A program made the position numbers and the translations under genes. Of a stretch of 64,000 nt of DNA, positions 52,699 to 60,879 are shown piece by piece. Under the pieces are notes generated by a model, which was given only the letters and a program-made list of their open reading frames with translations, had not been told where the DNA came from and did no database searches. This DNA comes from JAJZNI01 sp035624785 (GTDB lineage: Bacteria > Chloroflexota > Dormibacteria > Aeolococcales > Aeolococcaceae). The stretch's first letter is position 1. Each line of letters begins with the position of its first letter. The stretch is from contig DASPQV010000023.1 in assembly GCA_035624785.1 (NCBI GenBank), positions 9,299 to 73,298 of the forward strand, read 5' to 3'.

Positions 52699-53679
52699 AT
52701 GGCGCCTGAACCAGAGGCCCGCGTGATAGCAATCGACATCTCAGGTGCCTACGGCACCGGCGTCAAGGGGGCGCTCGTCGACGCCTCGGCTTCGCTGACC
52801 GCGCACAAGGAGGCGCTCACCCCGCACACGACGGAGGGCCTCGTCGACACACTGACGACCATGGCCGGCCGGCTCGCCGAGCTGTCCGGTCGGGAGGGAG
52901 TGCACCCCGCGGCGGTGGGAGTCGCCGTCCCCGGTCTGGTGGACGAGGCTGCCGGCATCGTTCATCGCAGCCCCAACCTCACCCTCGAGGAGGTGCGGCT
53001 GGCCTCGCTGATCCAGGATCGCGTGCAGATGCCGGTGCACCTGGTGCACGACACCAGCGCCGGCGCGCTGGCGGAGAACGTCCTCGGCGTGGGACGCGGC
53101 GTTGCCGACATGCTGCTCGTGGTGGTCGGCAACGGCGTCGGGGGGGCGGCCATCTCCGGCGGCCGCACGGTTCGGGGCGCGCACGGCTCCGCCGGAGAGA
53201 TCGGCCACATCATGGTCGACCCGGCCGGTGCCGTGTGCGGATGCGGCGGTCGCGGCTGCCTGGAGACGATCGCTTCGGAGCCGTCGCTGCTCCGCCGCTA
53301 CACCATGGCGGCGGGGGAGGCGATCACCGCGGATGAGCTGATCAGAAGGGCAATGGCCGGCCATCCGGCGGCGAGCCGGGTGTGGGAGGACGCGCTGCGC
53401 GCCCTCACTATCGCGATCGCGTCGGCTGTGCTCGTCCTGGACTGCGAGCTGGTCGTCCTCCATGGACCGGGCCAGCTACCCTCGGCTGCGGTGGCACCGC
53501 TCCGCACCCTGCTCGCCAAGCGGGTCAACCTGGTGCGGCCTCCGCGCATGGAGGTCGGGGCGCTGGGCCAGGATGCCGGGGTCCTGGGGGCCGCCGCCAT
53601 CGCCTTCGAGCGCGCCGGCATGGCCGGCGTGACCCGCGCGTGGCGTGGCCCGCAGACGGCGGGGGCCGGCACGCTCTGA
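52699..53679 (+). CDS. ROK family protein (sugar kinase-like)
   Basis: This 326-residue ROK protein has an N-terminal ATPase-like fold with DISGAYGTGVKGAL. The ROK segment GSAGEIGHIMVD is followed by the zinc site CGCGGRGCLETIAS. No helix-turn-helix is present, so it is a kinase-like member rather than a repressor. It is a glucokinase/N-acetylglucosamine-kinase-like protein by family. The catalytic Asp is expected in the LVHDTSAGALAENV strand. The ATG is at 52699. It does not share an operon with the sugar module at 60 kb. Confidence 0.8.
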   Translation: MAPEPEARVIAIDISGAYGTGVKGALVDASASLTAHKEALTPHTTEGLVDTLTTMAGRLAELSGREGVHPAAVGVAVPGLVDEAAGIVHRSPNLTLEEVRLASLIQDRVQMPVHLVHDTSAGALAENVLGVGRGVADMLLVVVGNGVGGAAISGGRTVRGAHGSAGEIGHIMVDPAGAVCGCGGRGCLETIASEPSLLRRYTMAAGEAITADELIRRAMAGHPAASRVWEDALRALTIAIASAVLVLDCELVVLHGPGQLPSAAVAPLRTLLAKRVNLVRPPRMEVGALGQDAGVLGAAAIAFERAGMAGVTRAWRGPQTAGAGTL

Positions 53680-53765
53680 CGCAACCCGGGGACGCGGGAT
53701 GGCCGGATCGGCGGCAGCCGGGCCGCGCGCCCGTCGCGTCCCCGCGGAGGGGGCGGGCGCCCGGA

Positions 53766-55718
53766 TCAGCTCGCCCGCCCTGAGACCGCCGCCGCTTCCT
53801 GCAGATCCTTGGCCATGGTGGCGTGGTTGCTGGCGGTGCCGGCGATCTCCTGCGAGGTTGCGGTGAGCTGGCGGCTGGCGGCGCTCACCTGCTCCATGGC
53901 CTCGACCACGTGCTCGCTGGCAGTGCGCTGTTCCACCGTGGCCAGCCGGACCTGCGAGCTGGCCTCGGCGACCTCGACCATCATCTGCAGCCCGGAGTCG
54001 AGCTGGGTCACCCCCTTCTCCATGGCCATCACCGTGGCGGCGGTCTCGGACTGGGCGCCGCGAGTGATCTCGGCGACCTCAGCTGCCAGCCGTTTGGTCC
54101 GATCCGCCAGACGGCGCACCTCGTCCGCGATCACGTTGAACCCCCGACCGGCAGCGCCAGCCCGGGCCGCCTCGATCGAGGCATTGAAGGCGAGCAGATT
54201 GGTCGCCTCGGCGATGTCCCCGATGATGGCCAGGGTGTCGCTCACCTGGCGCACCCGATGGCTGAGCTCCACGCTCCGCTGGCTGGTGCGGCGGATGTCG
54301 TCCTGGGCTTGGGCGAGCGCCTCCTGGGTCAGCTCCGCCCTCTCCGCGACACTCTCGATGCTGGCCGCGATCTGGGCCGAGGTCCGGGCCAGCTCGGTCA
54401 TGCTCGCCGATGTCTCCGCCGTGGCGGTGCTCTGATGAATGGTGGTGCCCGCCAGCTGCGCGGAGGACGCGGAGAGTCGGGTCGCGGATTCACCGAGCTC
54501 CACGCTTGCCTTGCGGACCCGGATGATCAGGGTGGCCAGGCTGGCCACCATGGCGTTGAAGCTGTCGCCGAGCGCCGCCACCTCCATGGCGCCGGATGGG
54601 CGCACCCGCATCGACAGATTGCCGGCGGCGATGCTGCGAGCCGCCGCGGCCAGCCGGCCGATCGGCCTGGTGACCCACAGCGATATGAGCGAGGTGGCGA
54701 TGGCGAGCAGGCCGACCCCGCAGATCAGCATCCAGGTGGCAAAGGCCTGGCCCGAGCTCACCGGGGCGAGGGCTACGCTGGCCGGCTCGGTGGCCGTGAT
54801 CGCCCAGTCCAGCGAGAAGTCGTGGGCGTACCCGACGAACACGGTTGCCGCGCCCTGGCCGTAGCTCAGGGCTCCCGGCAAGCTTCCGGTCTTCAGCGCC
54901 GCATCGACAGCCGGGCTGCGGACATCTTCGCTGAGGGACCCCTCCGCCATCATCGCTAGGGTGCTCGACGCCATGGTCGAGCTGAAGACCAGTTCGTGGT
55001 TCGCGGCGACCGCTTCGACGACGATGGGAGAGGACGTGCTGGCGATCACCGCATCGAAGACCTGGCTCAGCTCAGGGCCGATGTCGATGTTGCCCACCAG
55101 GTACCCGACGACGTTGTAGGCGGCCATGCCCACCGGGACAAAGGCGTACCAGCGCAGCGTGCTCCCAACTCTCTCGACGGGGAGGAACGTGGCTCCCAAG
55201 CCGCCGGAGCTGAGCGCGGCCGGGCCCGGATAGGAGGCGGCCCCGCTGACCGCTGTCGAGGCCAGCAGGGCACCGTGGTCATCGACCAGATCCACCTCGC
55301 TGAAGATGGATTCCGTCTGGCTGAAGGAGCGCTGCAGCAGCGAGGACAGGTCGCCCTGGGAGGCGCCGGCGGTCGACAGACCCTCAGCCCACTCGGCGAG
55401 CTGGCTTCCCCCCAGCTGGACCCACGCCTCCAGGCGGCTGGCCGCCGAGCGGGCCAGGTCCTCGAGATGGGCGGTTGTCGCGCCGACCAGGGCGCTCGAC
55501 GAGTTGTTGGTGAGGACCACGACCACCAGGCTCATCACCGCCACCGCGATCAGCAGAGTGCCGGCGACCAGCCGGACGAAGAGCCTGCGACTCGCCGTCT
55601 GGAAACCCCTCTGAGCTCGCGCCAGAGCGCTCTCGATCCCGGTGAGACCCCGGCGCCGGCCCTTCCGGCTCAATGTCACGCGTCCGCCCATTGGCTGCGA
55701 ATAGGACTCTTGCCGCAC
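53766..55718 (-). CDS. methyl-accepting chemotaxis protein
   Basis: This 650-residue chemoreceptor has a cytosolic start and TM1 at about residues 49-70. A large outside sensor region of about 250 residues follows (with EAWVQLGGSQLAEWAEG in its first helix), probably of the Cache/dCache type. Then come TM2 (about 328-350), a HAMP domain (TRPIGRLAAAARSIAAGNLSMRV) and a signalling hairpin with ATNLLAFNASIEAARAGAAGRGFNVIADEVRRLADRTKRL. The protein ends shortly after the hairpin and lacks a CheR-binding pentapeptide. No other che genes are in the window. The direct repeats upstream of its start at 55718 may be regulatory. Confidence 0.92.
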   Translation of the reverse strand: MRQESYSQPMGGRVTLSRKGRRRGLTGIESALARAQRGFQTASRRLFVRLVAGTLLIAVAVMSLVVVVLTNNSSSALVGATTAHLEDLARSAASRLEAWVQLGGSQLAEWAEGLSTAGASQGDLSSLLQRSFSQTESIFSEVDLVDDHGALLASTAVSGAASYPGPAALSSGGLGATFLPVERVGSTLRWYAFVPVGMAAYNVVGYLVGNIDIGPELSQVFDAVIASTSSPIVVEAVAANHELVFSSTMASSTLAMMAEGSLSEDVRSPAVDAALKTGSLPGALSYGQGAATVFVGYAHDFSLDWAITATEPASVALAPVSSGQAFATWMLICGVGLLAIATSLISLWVTRPIGRLAAAARSIAAGNLSMRVRPSGAMEVAALGDSFNAMVASLATLIIRVRKASVELGESATRLSASSAQLAGTTIHQSTATAETSASMTELARTSAQIAASIESVAERAELTQEALAQAQDDIRRTSQRSVELSHRVRQVSDTLAIIGDIAEATNLLAFNASIEAARAGAAGRGFNVIADEVRRLADRTKRLAAEVAEITRGAQSETAATVMAMEKGVTQLDSGLQMMVEVAEASSQVRLATVEQRTASEHVVEAMEQVSAASRQLTATSQEIAGTASNHATMAKDLQEAAAVSGRAS

Positions 55719-55787
55719 GCGTTGACGCGCGCTTCACGCCGAGGTCACAGCTCGGAGTACGGGCTGGAACGGTCGTATGACCCAAAC

Positions 55788-55932
55788 GTTCGAACTATCA
55801 ACGCTTCAGTGCTGCGAGCGCTCTGGTCAACCATAAGCTGTTCAAACTTTAGGCACTAAGGGCAAAGAACTGTATTCGCCCGACGTCGCCACGCATCAGC
55901 AGTCTGTTCGGACTATGGATGGTGTTCGAAGC
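55788..55932 (+). repeat. short direct repeats upstream of the chemoreceptor gene
   Basis: GTTCGAACTAT (55788), GTTCAAACTTT (55840) and GTTCGGACTAT (55906) follow the consensus GTTCRRACTWT, with a partial GTTCGAAG at 55924. The 250-base gap is AT-rich relative to the rest of the window. Two of the copies are also partly palindromic (GTTCGAAC). They lie upstream of the chemoreceptor (minus strand) and downstream of cofD. There is no gene in this gap. Confidence 0.55.
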
Positions 55933-55969
55933 CACTCGCGGCGCGGCGCCGCCCTTCGCCGCGGCGCGT

Positions 55970-56902
55970 TCAGTTCGGTCCCTTGGGTGCCGCCGCGCGG
56001 CTCAACAGCGCAGCCGCCAGCCGCGCCTCGCCCTCGCTGCTGGTCATCACCGTGTCGAGCACGTGAGGCCGCATCCCGAGGCCGGTGACAGGGCCGGCAA
56101 GCTCGCTGTCCCTCCGATCAAGGACGAACTCGCTGGCGATCCCCGCATAGTGGCGGGCGACTCCCAGCGCGGTCGGCTCCTCGCCGAGCTGGAACATCAG
56201 GCTTACCGTCGGTCCCTTCAGCGAGCGGCCACCCACGACCGGTGAGACCGCGACGGTCCGGGCTCGATCGACGTGCGGTCCGAGCAGCCGCAGGATCGGG
56301 TCGATGCTGAGCAACGGGTTGGAGGGGCCGATGACGACGAGGCCCGCGGCCGCCAGCGCGGCCACGGCGGCCGGCGAGGGCTTGGCGCTCTCCATGCCCT
56401 CGAACTGCAGCCCGGTCACCCGCGGAAGGCACCGTTCGCGCACGAACCACTCCTGGAACCGCAGCTCGCCGCCCTCCGTGCCCACCCGGGTGCGCACCGG
56501 GTCGTCGCTCATCGGGATCACCGCGGCGGGCAGGCCGAGACGCCGGACGATCTCGGCAACCGCGGCGCCGAGTGACATCCCCGAGCGTCGCAGCCTGTCT
56601 CTGAGCAGGTGCATCCCGAGGTCCCGATCTCCGAGGCGGAACCAGGTCTCCTCGCCGAGCCGGCCGAGCATCTCCAGAGCGTGGAAGGTCTCGTCCCGGA
56701 CCCCGAAACCGCTCTTGTGGTTGAAGATCCCGGCAAGCCTGTACACCACGGAGTCGGTGTCGGGGCAGACGAGGTGTCCCCACATCTCCTCGTCGTCCGC
56801 GGTGTTGGTGATGACGCTGAGCTCCCCCGGACCCAGCACCTCCGCCAGGCCGCAGGCAAGCCGGGCGGCGCCGGTACCTCCGGCGAGCAGCGCAACCTTC
56901 AC
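55970..56902 (-). CDS. cofD: 2-phospho-L-lactate transferase (F420 biosynthesis)
   Basis: This 310-residue CofD/FbiA has the start MKVALLAGGTGAARLACGLAEVL and the nucleotide/metal region VITNTADDEEMWGHLVCPDTDSVVYRLAG. GWGLR-type positions are replaced by SGFGVRDETF. The SNPLLSIDPILRL loop is the lactyl-diphospho substrate area. It joins the lactyl-phosphate moiety to the deazaflavin Fo. The GTG is at 56902. With cofE and cofC it makes up most of the side-chain part of the F420 pathway. FbiC/CofGH (Fo synthase) is not seen in the window. Confidence 0.92.
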   Translation of the reverse strand: MKVALLAGGTGAARLACGLAEVLGPGELSVITNTADDEEMWGHLVCPDTDSVVYRLAGIFNHKSGFGVRDETFHALEMLGRLGEETWFRLGDRDLGMHLLRDRLRRSGMSLGAAVAEIVRRLGLPAAVIPMSDDPVRTRVGTEGGELRFQEWFVRERCLPRVTGLQFEGMESAKPSPAAVAALAAAGLVVIGPSNPLLSIDPILRLLGPHVDRARTVAVSPVVGGRSLKGPTVSLMFQLGEEPTALGVARHYAGIASEFVLDRRDSELAGPVTGLGMRPHVLDTVMTSSEGEARLAAALLSRAAAPKGPN

Positions 56903-57000
56903 CGCAGCCGCCCCATGTCAGCGCCCCGCAACGGTGCTCTCGTGATTCCGCGCGGGAGCGGCGTGGCGCGGGCGCGGCATTCCGCGGCAGCGCGCCCGGC

Positions 57001-57735
57001 TCAACGGAAGAGGTCCAGGTCAGCGGGGCGAACCAGCTCCCGGCCGCTCCCCGCGCTGCCGTCCATCTCCAGGCCGCGGACCAGCACGGCAGGGATCCGG
57101 CGGGTCTTGCCCATCACCATCTCGGCGGCGGCAGCGATCTCGTCGGCAAGCGCGACCACGGTGGCGTGCAGCGGCATCCCGAAGTCGTCGGCGCGCCCCC
57201 GGTAGTCGACGGTGGCCGGCATCCCCGCCACGCCGAGGGCCACGTTCGAAAGCCCCATCCGCCAGGGGCGGCCAAAGGTGTCGCTGATCACCACGCCCAC
57301 CGCTGCGCCCGCGACCTCCCCGATGCGCCGCCGGAGCGTCTCGGCGCTGGCGTCGCAGTCGACGGGGAGCAGGCACACCGTGTCCTCACCGGGGACATTG
57401 GACCGGTCCACTCCGGCGTTGGCGCAGATGAAACCGTGCCGCGTCTCCGCGATCAGGACCCGGTCCTGCCGGACCAGCCTGACGCTCTCATCAAGGACCA
57501 CCTGGACCATCCGGGGGTCGGCGTGGAGACGTCGAGCCAGATCCGCGGCCCGCGGCGACACTGTGATCTCGGAGAGTCGGCGCAGCCGGCCCTCGCTCTT
57601 CGAGACCGCCTTCTGGGCGATCACCACGGCGTCCCCGGAGCGCAGGTCCGGGGCCCGCTCGGCGATCAGCCGTCCGAGGTCGTCGCCCTGGGCGATCTCG
57701 GGAAGGCCCTCGATGCCGGTCAGCTCCAGTCTCAT
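57001..57735 (-). CDS. cofE: coenzyme F420-0:L-glutamate ligase
   Basis: This 244-residue protein is the CofE domain only, adding glutamates to F420-0. It has the metal and nucleotide signature GDAVVIAQKAVSKSEGRLRRLSE, VLIAETRHGFICANAGVDRSNV, and the conserved VVISDTFGRPWRMGLSNVALGV loop. The FMN-dependent C-terminal nitroreductase domain of actinobacterial FbiB is absent, so this is the stand-alone form found in archaea and some Chloroflexota. It stands 26 bases upstream of no other gene but between cofC (57762) and cofD on the same strand, so the three are an operon. Confidence 0.92.
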   Translation of the reverse strand: MRLELTGIEGLPEIAQGDDLGRLIAERAPDLRSGDAVVIAQKAVSKSEGRLRRLSEITVSPRAADLARRLHADPRMVQVVLDESVRLVRQDRVLIAETRHGFICANAGVDRSNVPGEDTVCLLPVDCDASAETLRRRIGEVAGAAVGVVISDTFGRPWRMGLSNVALGVAGMPATVDYRGRADDFGMPLHATVVALADEIAAAAEMVMGKTRRIPAVLVRGLEMDGSAGSGRELVRPADLDLFR

Positions 57736-57761
57736 ACCGACGTCGATCTGACCCCCGGGCG

Positions 57762-58370
57762 TCAGCCGTCGCCGCGGAGCCGGGCGAGGACGACGAGGTC
57801 CTCGGGCTCGTCGAGGTCGAGGGCCAGCGAGGGCTCGTCATGCACCACGAACCGGCGTCCCCGGCGCTCCGCCTCCGCGGCGAAGCGGGGCAGCGAGCGG
57901 TCGCCGAACTGAAGCACGAATCCCCCCAGCGGGCGCAGGTAGATCGCATTGGTGCCTTCCCTACCGAGCGCCGGGACGGCGACGGCCACCGGGCCCTCCT
58001 CCGCCTCCGCCCTCTCCATCAGGCTGCGCAGGTCGTCCGCCTCCACCAGGGGGAGGTCGGAGCTGAGCAGGAGGCAGGCGAAGCCGCCGCGGGCCGCAAC
58101 CTCCTCCAGGCCCTGATGGCCGGCCTGGTTCTGGCCGAGCGGTGAGGCCTCGACGAGCGCCTCGACACCGGCGCGCGCGGCGAGCCACGCAGCCTCCGGT
58201 CCCCCGCACACGGCAAGGGTGGGAGCGGTGAGCCGGGCCGCGGTGAGCACCCGAAGGGCGCAGTCCTTGGCCAGCCTGGCTCGGTCAGCGTCGGAGAGCG
58301 CCGCGGCCAGGCGGGTCTTGGCCGCGGCTGGCTCCTTGACCAGCACGCAGATCCAGGTCCTCGTCGCCAT
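57762..58370 (-). CDS. cofC: 2-phospho-L-lactate/PEP guanylyltransferase
   Basis: This 202-residue CofC/FbiD has the MobA-like start WICVLVKEPAAAKTRLAAALSD, the acidic strand FACLLLSSDLPLVEADDLR, and VAVPALGREGTNAIYLRP as a substrate loop. It ends LALDLDEPEDLVVL. It activates phospholactate or PEP as GDP/GTP adducts for CofD. TAGAGT at 58383-58378 on the minus strand lies 7 bases before the ATG at 58370, so it is probably leaderless. It starts the F420 operon, and the frame upstream belongs to no gene. Confidence 0.9.
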   Translation of the reverse strand: MATRTWICVLVKEPAAAKTRLAAALSDADRARLAKDCALRVLTAARLTAPTLAVCGGPEAAWLAARAGVEALVEASPLGQNQAGHQGLEEVAARGGFACLLLSSDLPLVEADDLRSLMERAEAEEGPVAVAVPALGREGTNAIYLRPLGGFVLQFGDRSLPRFAAEAERRGRRFVVHDEPSLALDLDEPEDLVVLARLRGDG

Positions 58371-58598
58371 TGCGCTGACTCTACGTAGCCTTCCCCGCGA
58401 TCGCGAGCGGGACCCGCACGGCCTGCCGCCGGCGGGGAGCCCCGCTGAGCACCGGGGCTCGCACCGCGACCAGCTCGATACGGGGATGAGCCGCCTGTGG
58501 CTCCGCCAGCCACGGCGCGGGGCCGCCGTGCCCCCGGTAAGACCACGGGGACCCCGGGAAACCAGGGGAACCCCGCGCGGCTTGCCGCGTGGGGGAGA

Positions 58599-59660
58599 AT
58601 GGCGCAGATGCAGCGCGGCAGCGTCTTCCCGTTCACTGCGATCGTCGGCCAGGAGCCGATGAAGCAGGCCCTGGTGCTCAACGCGATCAACCCCGCCATC
58701 GGAGGCGTGCTGATCCGGGGGGAGAAGGGCACTGCCAAGTCGACCGCTGTCAGAGCGCTGGCCCGGCTCCTGCCCGAGCTCGAGGTAGTCGCTGACTGCC
58801 GTTTCGGCTGCCCGCCCGACGCTTCGGCGGCACGCTGCTTCGAATGCGTCGAGCGGCTGGAGAGAGGCGAGGAGTTGCCCCGGGCGAACCGGCGGATGCG
58901 CGTGGTCGAGCTCCCCATCAACGCCTCCGAGGACCGGGTGGTCGGGTCCATCGACATCGAGGCCGCCATCAAGAAGGGGGAGAAGGAGTTCGAGCCCGGC
59001 GTGCTGGCCGAGGCCAACCGGAACATCCTCTACGTCGACGAGGTCAACCTGCTCGACGACCACATCGTCGACGTCCTCCTCGACGCCGCCGCCATGGGGA
59101 CCAACACCGTGGAGCGCGAGGGCGTGTCGGTCTCCCATCCCGCCCGCTTCATCCTGGTCGGCACCATGAACCCGGAGGAGGGCGAGCTCCGCCCCCAGCT
59201 GCTCGACCGGTTTGGCCTCTGCGTCGACGTGCAGGGCATCCGGGACGTCCGGCAGCGGGTCGAGATCGTGGAGAGGCGAGAGGCCTTCGAGGAGGACTCC
59301 GAGGCCTTTGTCCGCAGCTGGGAACCGGAGGAGCGCTCCGAGGCGGAGCGCATCCGCCGTGCCATCCTCTCGCTCGGCGACGTCGCCGTGGACCGCACCA
59401 TCCTCTTTGCGATCGCTCACCTCGGCATCGAGCTGGAGGTCGACGGTCACCGCTCCGACCTGGTCACCCGCAAGGCGGCGCAGGCGGTGGCCGCCCACGA
59501 GGGCAGGGACCGGGTGACTCTCGAGGACGTCGAGCGGGTGGCTCCGATGGTGCTGGCCCACCGGGTCAAGCCCCATGTCGCCGCCAGCCGGCGGGGGGCC
59601 GACATCGGCGAGATCCTGCGCTCGGCTGGGGCCAACGGGTCGTCCCGGCACCGCTCCTGA
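58599..59660 (+). CDS. chlI: magnesium-chelatase-type AAA+ ATPase (ChlI/BchI-like)
   Basis: This 353-residue stand-alone ChlI-like ATPase has RGEKGTAKSTAVRALARLL (Walker A), LYVDEVNLLDDHIVDVLL (Walker B), TMNPEEGELRPQLLDRFG, and the sensor/arginine segments near ERIRRAILSLGDV. It is very close in its ATPase part to the fused gene at 47789 but lacks the VWA half. It should form a hexameric motor of a metal chelatase with a D-type protein. ATG 58608 is a likely alternative start, being 7 bases after GAGAAT. It is divergent from cofC, 228 bases away. No large chelatase subunit is nearby. Confidence 0.9.
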   Translation: MAQMQRGSVFPFTAIVGQEPMKQALVLNAINPAIGGVLIRGEKGTAKSTAVRALARLLPELEVVADCRFGCPPDASAARCFECVERLERGEELPRANRRMRVVELPINASEDRVVGSIDIEAAIKKGEKEFEPGVLAEANRNILYVDEVNLLDDHIVDVLLDAAAMGTNTVEREGVSVSHPARFILVGTMNPEEGELRPQLLDRFGLCVDVQGIRDVRQRVEIVERREAFEEDSEAFVRSWEPEERSEAERIRRAILSLGDVAVDRTILFAIAHLGIELEVDGHRSDLVTRKAAQAVAAHEGRDRVTLEDVERVAPMVLAHRVKPHVAASRRGADIGEILRSAGANGSSRHRS

Positions 59661-59850
59661 CGGCTGAGCCAGCCATGGCCTGCGGGGTCACCGGCTCGAC
59701 CGGTGCACCCTCCCACGATGCCCACCCCTGTCGGCCGGGCCTCCACGGGTTTCACGCCCTCCGCGTGCAGGCGCTTCAATCGATCTGTCACTCTTCCGAC
59801 CGGTCGTGAGCATCCACCCCCCGAGTGACCGCCGGAAGGAGGGAGACCCG

Positions 59851-60834
59851 ATGGGGGTCGCCGCGCCCGAGAGCCTCACAGGGCGGCCCGAGCCCCCCAG
59901 CGGACGCCAGATCAGGATCACCCACGGTGACCAGGAGCTGGTGGTCACCGAGGTGGGCGCGACCCTTCGCAGCTACTCGGTGGGGGACATCCCGGTCCTG
60001 GCCGGCTTCGCCGAGGACCAGATGTGCCCCGACGCCCGCGGCCAGCTGCTGCTGCCCTGGCCGAACCGCCTCGGCGACGGCAGCTACCGTTTCGGGGGCA
60101 GGGAGCACCAGCTGCCCATCGACGAGCCCGAGCTGCGCAACTCCATCCACGGACTGACCTCCTGGGCCAACTGGGTGGCCGAGCCCCGCGGGAGGGCGCG
60201 GGTGGCCGTCCATCATCAGCTGCATCCCCGGCCCGGCTACCCATTCAACCTCCGACTGACTGCCCAATTCGACCTGGACGCGACGGGGCTGACCGTCAGC
60301 GTCTCGGCGGTCAACGCGGGCACCGAGCCCGCCCCGTTCGGAGCCGGGGCCCACCCGTACGTGGGGGTCGGCACCCCCGTCGTCGACGGCTGCCGGCTTC
60401 AGGTCCCGGCGCGCACCTACCTCCTTTCCGACCAGCGCCTGCTCCCTCTCGGCCGAGCCTCGGTGGAAGGCACCGAGCTGGACTTCCGGACCGGCCGGGC
60501 GATCGGCACGACCCGACTGGACACCCCTTACACCGACCTGATCCGCGATCCCGACGGGGTGGCCCGGGTTTCCCTCCAGGCTCCCGACGGGCGCCGGGTG
60601 GTGGTGTGGCTCGACGAGACCTACCGCTGGGTCCTGGTCTTCACCGGCGACACCAACCCGGATCCCGGCCAGTGGAGGACCAGCCTGGCGGTCGAGCCGA
60701 TGACCTGCCCGCCCGACGCCTTCCGGAGCGGCGAGGACCTTATAGTTCTGGAACCGGGCGAGGCGGTCACCGCCCGCTGGGGCATCGACGTCACGGGTTT
60801 CCGGCACCTCGCGCGGGCAGCCCGGCCGGGCTGA
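59851..60834 (+). CDS. aldose 1-epimerase family protein
   Basis: This 327-residue mutarotase-like protein has the galactose-mutarotase fold. LLLPWPNRLGDGSYRFGGREHQLPIDEPELRNSIHGLTSW is the substrate-facing N-terminal part. AGAHPYVGVG carries the catalytic His and LAVEPMTCPPDAF the catalytic Glu. It interconverts anomers of an aldose. AAGGAGGGAG precedes the ATG at 59851. It lies just upstream of, and converges with, the ROK repressor, and belongs to the sugar module here. Confidence 0.92.
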   Translation: MGVAAPESLTGRPEPPSGRQIRITHGDQELVVTEVGATLRSYSVGDIPVLAGFAEDQMCPDARGQLLLPWPNRLGDGSYRFGGREHQLPIDEPELRNSIHGLTSWANWVAEPRGRARVAVHHQLHPRPGYPFNLRLTAQFDLDATGLTVSVSAVNAGTEPAPFGAGAHPYVGVGTPVVDGCRLQVPARTYLLSDQRLLPLGRASVEGTELDFRTGRAIGTTRLDTPYTDLIRDPDGVARVSLQAPDGRRVVVWLDETYRWVLVFTGDTNPDPGQWRTSLAVEPMTCPPDAFRSGEDLIVLEPGEAVTARWGIDVTGFRHLARAARPG

Positions 60835-60879
60835 CACCGCGCCAACGCGGGAGCTCCCTCCTGCACCGGGATTTCGCGG

